DNA of 6,907 bases from Pirellulales bacterium (GCA_030642635.1 DAOWNK010000173.1:1-6907); one strand, 5' to 3'; shown: positions 1-6,784, counted from the first letter of the stretch. Numbers and translations: made by a program. The notes: a model not told the origin generated them from the letters alone.

Positions 1-209
1 AAGAACTACGTCTCGTTTGGACAACGATACTCCCAAGTTGGGAATCACTCGATCGAACTGCCGACTTGCTTACAAAGTACAGTCTCTCGTTTTGGGATGC
101 TGTGCTTCTCGGAGCCTGTCTTGAAAGCGGCATTCAGCAATTATACACAGAGGATTTTGACGCTTATCCTTCCATGAATGGACTTGAAATCATCAATCCG
201 TTCAAGTAA
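1..209 (+). CDS. PIN-domain (VapC-like) ribonuclease, C-terminal part
   Basis: The frame whose codons begin at base 3 is open from the left edge to TAA at 207-209 and gives 68 residues; the start lies outside the window. The stretch YSLSFWDAVLLGACLESG, then LYTEDF, and the ending GLEIINPF are the usual C-terminal pattern of PIN domains. It carries the acidic residues of the SFWDA and TED motifs, which in this family help bind the catalytic metal ion. PIN proteins of this size class are mostly VapC toxins that cleave RNA and are neutralised by a VapB antitoxin encoded just upstream; here that position is off the window, so the toxin-antitoxin role is inference. The gene converges with the M16 peptidase gene, with 30 bases between the stops. 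No clear terminator hairpin is visible in that gap. Confidence 0.82.
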   Translation, partial: ELRLVWTTILPSWESLDRTADLLTKYSLSFWDAVLLGACLESGIQQLYTEDFDAYPSMNGLEIINPFK

Positions 210-239
210 GTACCGTTGTGAACTTGCAAACGGCCATTG

Positions 240-2915
240 CTAACGCTTCTCCGGCGATGATGTCACCAGCACGTAGTTGTTCAGATACTTCCGTGCCGCT
301 CGGACCACGTCGTCCAGCGTGACGGCCCCGATCCGCTCGTCGAACGTTTTGTCGTAGTTGTAGCCAAGGCCGTAAAGGGCGTCCAGGGCGGCCTGGCCGG
401 CCTGTTTTGCTATGGTCGTGTTCTCCTGGGCATGGAGCGAGGTGACCATCTCGACAGCCGTGCGGAACTCATCTTCTGTAATCTTGCCGTCCTTTGCCCT
501 GGCAATGTTCTTCTCGATCCGCCCGATCACCTCGCCGACGCTGTCCGGCCGGGTCTGCGAAAGCACTGCAAAATAACCAGGCGCCGGGCCGGTAATCTGG
601 AATGCGTGTATATAGTAAACCAACCCCTCGCCGCGAAGCTCGTTGTGCAGCCATCCGCCCGGAAAACCATAGCCGGAGATGATCGCGTCCAACACGACCA
701 ATGCAGCATGGTCCTTCTCATTCAGGATTCCGGCGGCCGGGTAGCCCAGCAACACCATGCCGGTATCCTTGCCGGTCTGCTTGTGCCGGACGATCGTCTC
801 GGGTATGGCGTTATCGCGGTCGAACGAGATCGGCTTAAAGTCCGGGTCCGCCTTCAGGCCGCCGAAGTGTCGCGCAACCGTCTTCAGTGCATCGTCAGGC
901 TCAACGTCGCCGAATACGGTCACAATCATGTTCTCCGGCACGAAATATTTTGCATGATACGCACGAAGGTCCTCGGCGGTAAGCCGTTCGACCGTCTCGG
1001 CCTTGCCGCCTTGCATGACGTGATACGGCGTGGCTGCCGGCAGGTTGTCGTAGAAAAGCTCGAATATCTCGGCCTGCGGGCTGTTTGCCCGACGTGCGAT
1101 CGCGCCGAGCGCCAACGATTGCACCTTGTCGAACTCGTCGGCGGGAAAGGTCGGCTGCGTGAAACATTCGGCGAATACGGCCGCCGCGTCGGGAAAATCG
1201 TCGCGCAACACCGTCGCACTGCCGAATACCGTAAACCTGCCGGCCGACATCGAGAGCTTCCCGCCGATCGAGTCGAAGTAGTCGGCGATCTGCTCGGCCG
1301 TAAGCCGGTCGGTCCCCTTGTCGAGCATGGAACTGACCAGCGCCGATCGGCCGGCCGTCCGGGGCGTATCGACCAGCGACCCGCCGAGCACGTATACCTG
1401 GATATTTACCATTGGCAGATGCGAGTGTTTTTTCACCAGCACGCGCAGCCCGTTGGGGAGCCGAACCGCACGGATTTCTCCCTCGCTGCCAGCGGATTGT
1501 TCGTTCGACGGTTTCGGCGCCCCGCCCGGCGGTGCGATGATTACACGGTTGAGCCGCTCGGGAACGAAGTACCGTCGGGCCACGTCTTGGACCTGCTCGG
1601 CGGTGACCTTCTGGATGCCTTCAACGTATTTGTCGTCGAATAGCGGATCGTCGGCCGACAGGAAGTTTCGACCGAGCGATTCGGCCGTCTCCTGTACGGT
1701 CTGCCGGGCGAAGATCAATTCAGCCGCCTTTTGTTTTTTCGCCTTCTCCAACTCGGCCGGGCCGACCGGCTCGTCGCGGAGCCGGTAGACATCGGCGAGT
1801 ATCTCGTCGCACGCCCGCCGCCAGTGCTCCGGGGTGCTGACGGCGAAGATAGCGAAAAACCCCTTGGCAAAATGCGGCGTGTAACTGGCCGACGAGACAG
1901 ATTGGACCACCTGCTGGTCGTACTTCAGCCGACGCACCAACCGCGAGCTTTCGCCCTCGGCCAGAATGTACGCGGCCACGTCCAGCGCGTAAAGGTCCGG
2001 GTTGGAAAGCATCACCGTCGGCCATGCCAGTGCAATGTCGTACGTGCTGCCGTCCATCTCGTGTACGGTCTCGCGAGGGGTTAGTTGCTCCGGCTCCTCG
2101 GGCAGCGGCACGAAAGTCTCGCGGGCACGCGGCGTGCCGGCCCACCCTGCGGCCACTGCATCGAGCACCTGCTGCGTCTGCACGTCGCCGACCACCACGA
2201 AGACCTGGTTGTTCGGCACGTAGCGGTGACGATAAAACTCGATGATTGCCTCGTTCGTCGTGCCGTTGAGCACATCAAGATAGCCGATTACCGGGTAGCG
2301 GATCGGGTGCAAGGTGTAGACGGTCTGCTTGAGCAGTTTCCACTGCACGCGTCGGCGGTCGACCTCGCCGTCGGCCAGTTCGCGGCGTATGACCTTCAGC
2401 TCGCGGGCGAACTCCGACGGCTCGAAGACGACGTGCTGCATCGAGTCGGCCAATAACTCCACGGCGGTCATAACGTCCTTGGCCGGGCAGTCGATGTAAT
2501 ATGCGGTCAGGTGCGTGCTGGTGTAAGCGTTCGTAGCGCCGCCGAATCGGTCGATGATCTTCTCGGTCTGCTTTTCGGTGCGATTTTCGGTGGAGCCGCC
2601 TGAAACGACGTGCTCCAGCACGTGGCTCAATCCGACGCCCAGGTACTTGCCCTCGTATGCGCTGCCGGTGTTGTTGACATAACATCGCACGGTGGCGACC
2701 GGCGCAACGTGGTTCTCCTGCACGATCACAGTCAGGCCGTTGGAGAGCACGGCGAGCGTCACACCGTCGGTCGGTTGCCGGACGCTTGTGTAGGTGGGCA
2801 CGGCCTGGCTGTTTTCCTCAGCCGCAGGTTCTTTCTCTGTGGCGGATGCCGTTGCCACGGCGGCGATAAATACAAAGAAAATCAATGCCGAATACGAGTA
2901 CACGTTCTTTTTCAT
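240..2915 (-). CDS. Exported M16 zinc metallopeptidase, two fused M16 units (one active, one degenerate)
   Basis: This 891-residue protein has a Sec signal peptide: MKKN, a hydrophobic stretch at about 9-23, and an AxA site (ASA, 23-25). It is therefore probably periplasmic or otherwise extracytoplasmic. Residues 53-460 form the first M16 (pitrilysin/insulinase-like) unit. The inverted zinc motif HVLEH is at 98-102, and Glu179 in VIRREL lies at the right distance to be the third zinc ligand. Residues 481-885 form a second M16 unit with the same opening (LPNGLRVLVKK), but its HxxEH position reads ALVSS (525-529), so it cannot bind zinc. It keeps an Arg761...Tyr767 pair (ELRGEGLVYY), which in M16 enzymes contacts the substrate from the non-catalytic half. 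This matches the usual active-plus-inactive clamshell made as one chain. Its likely role is degrading peptides in the periplasm; the substrate is unknown. The start is supported by AAGGAG 8 nt upstream and by the signal peptide. The gene stands alone, divergent from the DUF4058 gene. Confidence 0.95.
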   Translation of the reverse strand: MKKNVYSYSALIFFVFIAAVATASATEKEPAAEENSQAVPTYTSVRQPTDGVTLAVLSNGLTVIVQENHVAPVATVRCYVNNTGSAYEGKYLGVGLSHVLEHVVSGGSTENRTEKQTEKIIDRFGGATNAYTSTHLTAYYIDCPAKDVMTAVELLADSMQHVVFEPSEFARELKVIRRELADGEVDRRRVQWKLLKQTVYTLHPIRYPVIGYLDVLNGTTNEAIIEFYRHRYVPNNQVFVVVGDVQTQQVLDAVAAGWAGTPRARETFVPLPEEPEQLTPRETVHEMDGSTYDIALAWPTVMLSNPDLYALDVAAYILAEGESSRLVRRLKYDQQVVQSVSSASYTPHFAKGFFAIFAVSTPEHWRRACDEILADVYRLRDEPVGPAELEKAKKQKAAELIFARQTVQETAESLGRNFLSADDPLFDDKYVEGIQKVTAEQVQDVARRYFVPERLNRVIIAPPGGAPKPSNEQSAGSEGEIRAVRLPNGLRVLVKKHSHLPMVNIQVYVLGGSLVDTPRTAGRSALVSSMLDKGTDRLTAEQIADYFDSIGGKLSMSAGRFTVFGSATVLRDDFPDAAAVFAECFTQPTFPADEFDKVQSLALGAIARRANSPQAEIFELFYDNLPAATPYHVMQGGKAETVERLTAEDLRAYHAKYFVPENMIVTVFGDVEPDDALKTVARHFGGLKADPDFKPISFDRDNAIPETIVRHKQTGKDTGMVLLGYPAAGILNEKDHAALVVLDAIISGYGFPGGWLHNELRGEGLVYYIHAFQITGPAPGYFAVLSQTRPDSVGEVIGRIEKNIARAKDGKITEDEFRTAVEMVTSLHAQENTTIAKQAGQAALDALYGLGYNYDKTFDERIGAVTLDDVVRAARKYLNNYVLVTSSPEKR

Positions 2916-2923
2916 CGTAAAAG

Positions 2924-2929
2924 CTCCTT
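2924..2929 (-). promoter_or_regulatory. Shine-Dalgarno site of the M16 peptidase gene
   Basis: AAGGAG on the minus strand lies 8 nt before the ATG at 2915-2913. It fixes this start, which also begins directly at the signal peptide. Confidence 0.8.
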
Positions 2930-2942
2930 GGTAATCATAAAG

Positions 2943-2961
2943 CCGCGACCGGTGGTCGCGG
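2943..2961. repeat. Perfect inverted repeat in the divergent intergenic region
   Basis: CCGCGACC (2943-2950) and GGTCGCGG (2954-2961) are perfect 8-bp arms around a 3-nt centre. The repeat sits 27 bp upstream of the M16 start codon and just upstream of the putative rightward promoter of the DUF4058 gene. On the minus strand it is followed by CTTTATGATT, not a long T run, so it is not a convincing terminator. Its position between two divergent genes suits a regulator-binding operator or a 5' UTR hairpin. Either role is inference. Confidence 0.6.
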
Positions 2962-2971
2962 ATTCACCCGG

Positions 2972-3001
2972 TTGCATTACATTACGTAAGTGTAGTATTA
3001 T
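2972..3001 (+). promoter_or_regulatory. Putative sigma70-type promoter for the DUF4058 gene
   Basis: TTGCAT (2972-2977) resembles a -35 box. TATTAT (2996-3001) matches the -10 consensus at five of six positions, with an 18-nt spacer. The surroundings are much richer in A and T than the flanking genes. A TTACGTAA palindrome (2982-2989) lies in the spacer. Initiation would fall around 3008, leaving a leader of roughly 40 nt. Assigned by motif only. Confidence 0.4.
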
Positions 3002-3039
3002 ACATATAAGTGTTTTTGATGAAAGCACCTCAACTGCAC

Positions 3040-3045
3040 GGGGGA
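3040..3045 (+). promoter_or_regulatory. Shine-Dalgarno-like site of the DUF4058 gene
   Basis: GGGGGA lies 6 nt upstream of the ATG at 3052. This favours 3052 over the in-frame ATG at 3010, which would add 14 residues (MFLMKAPQLHGGYT) unlike the family N-terminus and would begin inside the promoter region. Confidence 0.55.
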
Positions 3046-3051
3046 TATACC

Positions 3052-3717
3052 ATGTCGATGATCTTTCCGGGAATGGACCCGTACTTGGAAAACCCGAAAC
3101 TTTGGCCGGGGGTTCATAGTCGATTGATAGTGTACCTTGCCGATCAATTAGAACTCATGCTGCGGCCGAAATATGTCGCCGCAGTTGAGGAACGTGTCTT
3201 TGTCGAAGGGCCGGACCGGGAAGTACACGAATCGTACATCGAAATCCTGGACGTTGAATCCGGCCGGAACATCGTGACGGTAATCGAGGTGGTCAGCCCA
3301 TCGAACAAATTTCCAGGCCCGGGCCGCGATTCATATCGGACGAAACAGCGAGAAGTGCTCGGCAGCACGACACATCTGGTGGAAATCGACCTGTTGCGCG
3401 ACGGCCGGCACGTGTTGTCGGTGCCCGAGTGGTCTTCGCGCCGCAAGGGGCCGTACGATTATCTTGTTTGCGTCAATCGAGCGACCCCGTCGCGCGAACG
3501 GTTCGAGTTGTACCCCAGCCTGCTGCGCGACCGTCTGCCGCGAATCCGTATCCCGCTTGCCGGCGACGATCCCGACGTGCCGCTGAATATCCAAGCCGCC
3601 GTGGCCAAGGTGTACGAGTCGGGCAGCTACCAAGCCAGGATCAACTACAAGTCTCCCTGTTGCGCCGCCGTTGGAGACGGACGATCAGCTTTGGGCGAGC
3701 GAATTGCTTCAGGTTAA
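3052..3717 (+). CDS. DUF4058 family protein with internal deletion and frameshifted C-terminus
   Basis: The 221-residue product begins MSMIFPGMDPYLENPKLW, the hallmark N-terminus of DUF4058 proteins. It keeps the family core VIEVVSPSNK (77-86), YRTKQREVLGSTTHLVEIDLLRDG (95-118, shown as landmarks) and LYPSLLRDRLPRI (153-165). The biochemical function of the family is not known to me. The ExxSP...Y..K pattern recalls Uma2-type PD-(D/E)XK nuclease-like folds, which is inference. Two abnormalities stand out. First, VEGPDR (51-56) runs straight into EVHESYIEIL, where relatives as I recall them have some 30-50 more residues including a PDV motif. Second, after Ser201 the frame reads CCAAVGDGRSALGERIASG. 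Dropping one C from the CCC at 3655-3657 gives PVAPPLETDDQLWASELL, a normal family tail, ending at TAG 3719-3721. The gene may be a decaying copy, or the shift may be a sequencing error. It is convergent with the GH38-like gene. Confidence 0.85.
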   Translation: MSMIFPGMDPYLENPKLWPGVHSRLIVYLADQLELMLRPKYVAAVEERVFVEGPDREVHESYIEILDVESGRNIVTVIEVVSPSNKFPGPGRDSYRTKQREVLGSTTHLVEIDLLRDGRHVLSVPEWSSRRKGPYDYLVCVNRATPSRERFELYPSLLRDRLPRIRIPLAGDDPDVPLNIQAAVAKVYESGSYQARINYKSPCCAAVGDGRSALGERIASG

Positions 3718-3723
3718 GTAGGT

Positions 3724-6582
3724 TCAGTCGAATAAGGCTTCCACCTCGGCCCATTCATGTGGACCAAGGTCTATCGTAATGCGGTCGCCGGCCACTGGCA
3801 ACTCGACCGGCGGTGTGTCGCCGGCGTGGAGTTTCGTTGCGGACCGGATCGGACGGAACGAACGCAAACCGACCTGCACCTTCCGGCCGTCGGTTTCCAG
3901 CAGTCGTATGACGAATCCCTCAACACCGTCGTGCCGACGGCGGCTAAACGTGTCATCGTCGTGCCGACGGCGGCTAAACGTGTTGTCATTGTCCGATGAA
4001 AACAACGGTTCTATATGCGTCGCCACTACGTTCCTTGCGTCGATGTGAAACATCCAGCCGGATGTGGCCGTCGGGCAAGGCACGCCGTGGAGCACCGTCT
4101 CGGGTGCAATAAAATCGAGTGCGGCCTGCACCGGATGCGATACGTCGACGCCGATCCCAAGCCGGAATTGCCGTGCAGTCTCGCCGCGTACGACCAACAG
4201 TGTGTCGAGCTTCCGCAGCCCCAGCCGGCGATGGTACGCCGTACCGCCGCACAGCAGCGTGGTGCGGACCTTGCCGGAGCGGATGTCGATAAAGTGCGGC
4301 GTCTCCATCTGCGAGCAATCGGTCGGCACGTTGGCCATGTTCACACCGCGGTACAGATTCGCCGTGGCGTCGGCCCAGGCGAACCGTGCGGCGTAGTACG
4401 ACTGCCATGGGTTTTGCTCGGGCAGCCGGTCGATGTCCAACTCGATTAGCAACTCGATGATTCGGCTGCCTCGATGCACGCGAGTCGTCTGTGTAAAGCC
4501 GGCCAGTCGCTTGGCGCTGCAATCCACCAGCCGCCCGCGGGAGACGACCTCGCCGAGGACCGGGCCCGAGGAGGTTGCGATCACCTCGTCGGCGGCCATG
4601 ATCGAGTAATTCGCATCGTCACCCGGCTCGACGCCTTTGCCTTGCGGGCTGCGCAGGGCGATCTGTTGCGCCAGCCTGGCCCCGCGGCTGTAGTAATCGG
4701 AGATCGACCGCAACGCCCCGGTGTGCGGGTCGACGACGATCTCGAAAAACTCGTTCCGCAACACTGTTTCATTGTCGAGTTGTTCGGCCAGCGGAGGTTC
4801 GTCTTTCGGTCTGTTTTTCCGGAATCGGCGTGTCTCACTGGGTGCATCGGACGACTGCTCCGGTCCGACCCAAGCGAATCCCATCGCCGGCACGTCGATG
4901 ACGGCCGGGTTTGGTGTCTCGACGCACATCCTACGCGAAAAACTAAGCGGATTGGCCGCCAAACAGCCGGTTTCCGTCGTAGAGGCCGAGCCGGTCAACG
5001 ATCCTGAGAAGCGGGCCATTGCATTGTTCAATGCTGAGGAGAGACGCTGGTCCAAATCGCAGGACTCGTTGTCTGTGGAGATGGAGTCGTCCACCTCGGC
5101 AATGAGGCTTGCTAAGCCGCAAGCGGCTTGGTCGCAAGCGGCTATGGTGGATAAGGTGTTGAGTGTTTGCACGGCCTCGGCCGCCGCGCGGCGACGGTAG
5201 TATCTGACCCAACGAGAAATCGGATCGGTTCGGCCAGCGGCAACGTCTTGTGCAAGGTAAGGCGAGCGATACTGGTCGGCCCGATACTGCGCCTGGCTGC
5301 CGAACGTAGAGGTTTCTTCAAAGTAATTCTCGGCCGTTGCGAAGGCGCCAAGCACAGACGAGTAAGCAGCGATACGTTTGAGGTCTTGATACCAAGTGCT
5401 TGCGTAGCCAGGCCAGTGGGCAAACACCATGGTCGCCGCGTTGTCCAGGTCCATCAGATTACCCAAGGTTTCCGGCAGTCGGAGGAAGACGTCGGCGCCG
5501 GCGGCGTCGCCGGGCGCCCGGTCGAAGGAGTCTACGGTTGTTCCGTCTATGCCTTCCCATTGAATTCGGCCTTGATTGTCGGTTGGGAACCGGCCATCGT
5601 CGAGCGTAAAGTGCAACGCAGCGTTGAAACCGAGCTGTTTGAGGATTTGCGGCAGCACGGGCGTCAGTCCGAACCGACGTCGGCCGAACACCGTCGGACG
5701 CACGTCGAGCAGTTCTCGGTATGCGGTCAGCCCGCGCTGGAGGTTATGCTTGATCGCCTCGGGCGAAAGCATCGGCAGCGGCGATTCCAGGAACTCACCG
5801 CCGATAATTGTCGCGGTGTTGTTTTGCACGGCGGCGGCTACGGCCTTAAGCGTGTCGGGTTCCTGTTGAGCCATTTGTTGAAGCACTTTGCCGCAGATGA
5901 GCAGGTTCAGCGGCGTGCCGGCCGATAACTCCTTGCGGAGTAACTCGCCCAATGTGGTGTCGGCAACCAATGTTAAGTCGAGCAGGTGGGCATCGACCGG
6001 ATGAAAATACTCTCGGGCCTCATTGAGCAACTCGTAGGCCGAGCGGAGCCGCTCCCTGGCAGCTTCCAGGTCTCCGCCGAAGGCCTCATCGACTGCGGCG
6101 AGCACCTCCGAGAAAAACGCATCATCATCGAGATTGCTCATGTATCGCAACTGGCGCGTGATCATCTCGACCTGGAAGTGGCAAAATCCCAATGCCAGGA
6201 AGTCGGCTATCAACTCAGAATCCAACTCCTCGGCAGTCTGGTCGGACAATCCAAGTTGTTCGGTCATCATGGCGAGCAACTCGTCACGAGACCGCCAATC
6301 TTGCAGCACGCACGCCCCTGCGGCGGTCGCCTCCTTGAGCCAGTCGTCCGGCAGCAACACCAAGCTGCAATCGGGAACCAAGACCAAGTGTCTCACCGGT
6401 TCTTCGGGCGGGGACTCGGCGGGGGACCAGCTCGGCATTGCCCGGACTGTTTTCAGCAATTTCGGATGCCATAATGCTGACCACCCGGCGAGCAACTGTT
6501 CGGCATCGGCGGCCCCGCGATTAAGCGCAAGGTCCTCCAGGTCTTGGCAGGGCAACAGGATGGTGATTTGTTCTAAGTCCAT
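3724..6582 (-). CDS. GH38 (alpha-mannosidase)-like protein, probable pseudoenzyme
   Basis: This 952-residue protein has no signal peptide, so it is probably cytoplasmic. Residues about 190-440 resemble the GH38/GH57 alpha/beta-barrel domain. IIGGEFLE (259-266) followed by SPEAIKHNLQRGL matches the GH38 stretch around 'GG..E.D....ESl.rQl..G'. FGRRRFGLTPVLPQ (299-312) aligns with the nucleophile motif WxxDxFG..xxLPQ, but the aspartate position is Arg302. The GH38 N-terminal HxHxDxGW motif is not visible; the nearest candidate is FHPVDAHLLDL (193-203). HWPGYASTWYQDL (389-401) follows. Residues about 485-600 are low in complexity and probably a linker. Residues about 605-950 look like the GH38 C-terminal beta-sandwich (NEFFEIVVDPHTGALRSI, then REXX-poor strands). 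A tandem repeat of about 10 residues (867-886) lies near the end. Glycosidase activity is doubtful; carbohydrate binding or a different reaction is possible. No Shine-Dalgarno site precedes the ATG. The protein begins MDLEQITILLPC. It converges on the DUF4058 gene. Confidence 0.85.
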   Translation of the reverse strand: MDLEQITILLPCQDLEDLALNRGAADAEQLLAGWSALWHPKLLKTVRAMPSWSPAESPPEEPVRHLVLVPDCSLVLLPDDWLKEATAAGACVLQDWRSRDELLAMMTEQLGLSDQTAEELDSELIADFLALGFCHFQVEMITRQLRYMSNLDDDAFFSEVLAAVDEAFGGDLEAARERLRSAYELLNEAREYFHPVDAHLLDLTLVADTTLGELLRKELSAGTPLNLLICGKVLQQMAQQEPDTLKAVAAAVQNNTATIIGGEFLESPLPMLSPEAIKHNLQRGLTAYRELLDVRPTVFGRRRFGLTPVLPQILKQLGFNAALHFTLDDGRFPTDNQGRIQWEGIDGTTVDSFDRAPGDAAGADVFLRLPETLGNLMDLDNAATMVFAHWPGYASTWYQDLKRIAAYSSVLGAFATAENYFEETSTFGSQAQYRADQYRSPYLAQDVAAGRTDPISRWVRYYRRRAAAEAVQTLNTLSTIAACDQAACGLASLIAEVDDSISTDNESCDLDQRLSSALNNAMARFSGSLTGSASTTETGCLAANPLSFSRRMCVETPNPAVIDVPAMGFAWVGPEQSSDAPSETRRFRKNRPKDEPPLAEQLDNETVLRNEFFEIVVDPHTGALRSISDYYSRGARLAQQIALRSPQGKGVEPGDDANYSIMAADEVIATSSGPVLGEVVSRGRLVDCSAKRLAGFTQTTRVHRGSRIIELLIELDIDRLPEQNPWQSYYAARFAWADATANLYRGVNMANVPTDCSQMETPHFIDIRSGKVRTTLLCGGTAYHRRLGLRKLDTLLVVRGETARQFRLGIGVDVSHPVQAALDFIAPETVLHGVPCPTATSGWMFHIDARNVVATHIEPLFSSDNDNTFSRRRHDDDTFSRRRHDGVEGFVIRLLETDGRKVQVGLRSFRPIRSATKLHAGDTPPVELPVAGDRITIDLGPHEWAEVEALFD
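3927..3983. repeat. 30-bp-period tandem duplication inside the GH38-like gene
   Basis: A 27-bp segment containing GTGCCGACGGCGGCTAAACG is present identically at 3927-3953 and 3957-3983, head to tail with a period of 30 bp. On the coding (minus) strand it encodes NTFSRRRHDD then DTFSRRRHDG, so the duplication keeps frame. The perfect nucleotide identity, including third codon positions, points to a recent duplication. The basic-acidic insert sits between two beta-sandwich segments and looks like a surface loop. Confidence 0.9.
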
Positions 6583-6594
6583 GCTACAAAAGAG

Positions 6595-6603
6595 GTTATA
6601 TTA
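6595..6603 (-). promoter_or_regulatory. Possible -10 element just upstream of the GH38-like gene
   Basis: On the minus strand the bases read TAATATAAC, containing TATAAC (five of six -10 matches) 12 nt before the ATG at 6582-6580. No good -35 box is seen at 16-18 nt. If used, the transcript would have a leader of only about 5 nt, which fits the absence of a Shine-Dalgarno site. Weak, motif-only call. Confidence 0.25.
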
Positions 6604-6640
6604 GGTCTCTGGCAAGTATTCGTCCTGACCGTCAAAAGAT

Positions 6641-6716
6641 GTTCGTAGTGACCGCATTCATGCGGTCCTCCCTGACACTCAGCCGCATGGACCCGATGAA
6701 TCGGGTCACTACGAAC
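6641..6716. repeat. Nested palindromic intergenic element (13-bp terminal inverted repeats, two inner hairpins)
   Basis: GTTCGTAGTGACC (6641-6653) and GGTCACTACGAAC (6704-6716) are perfect 13-bp inverted repeats 76 bp apart end to end. Inside, GACCGCAT/ATGCGGTC (6650-6657 and 6660-6667) and GACCCGAT/ATCGGGTC (6690-6697 and 6700-6707) form two further perfect 8-bp stems with 2-nt centres. They share the GACC/GGTC bases with the outer arms. The element can fold as a long stem or as a cloverleaf with a 9-bp outer stem. It has no coding capacity. The layout resembles REP/MITE-type intergenic repeats; copy number in the genome is unknown. It lies 58 bp upstream of the GH38-like start codon. Confidence 0.85.
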
Positions 6717-6741
6717 GGACGGATGAACGCGGGCCGACCAC

Positions 6742-6771
6742 TTGCCGTAATTGTAGGTAGGTAGTTATAAT
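6742..6771 (+). promoter_or_regulatory. Rightward sigma70-like promoter with perfect TATAAT
   Basis: TTGCCG (6742-6747, four of six -35 matches) is followed after 18 nt by TATAAT (6766-6771), a perfect -10. The spacer holds three tandem GTAG units (6753-6764). It points right, into the 3' end of the leftward gene at 6785-6907. I see no convincing rightward gene start downstream within the window, so it may drive an antisense RNA, a gene beyond the edge, or be a chance match. Confidence 0.4.
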
Positions 6772-6784
6772 GGCTCTTCCGTTT

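Noticed and set aside
210..239. CCGTT...AACGG hairpin between the PIN and M16 stops as a bidirectional terminator
   Set aside because: Only a 5-bp stem with an 11-nt loop and no flanking T or A run.
432..1643. A 403-codon rightward open frame opposite the M16 gene
   Set aside because: It is a high-GC antisense shadow: the product is rich in Arg/His/Val with no recognisable domain, while the opposite strand has clear M16 motifs, a signal peptide and a ribosome binding site.
3010..3051. Upstream in-frame ATG at 3010 as the DUF4058 start
   Set aside because: It would add 14 non-family residues, overlaps the promoter-like region, and lacks a good ribosome binding site; the ATG at 3052 has GGGGGA 6 nt upstream and gives the family N-terminus.
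3927..3983. A CRISPR array
   Set aside because: Two head-to-tail copies with only 3 bp between identical parts, within a coding frame and without spacers; it is a tandem duplication.
5167..5928. A 253-codon rightward open frame opposite the GH38-like gene
   Set aside because: No ribosome binding site or domain signal, and composition typical of an antisense frame; the leftward frame is a clear 952-residue protein.
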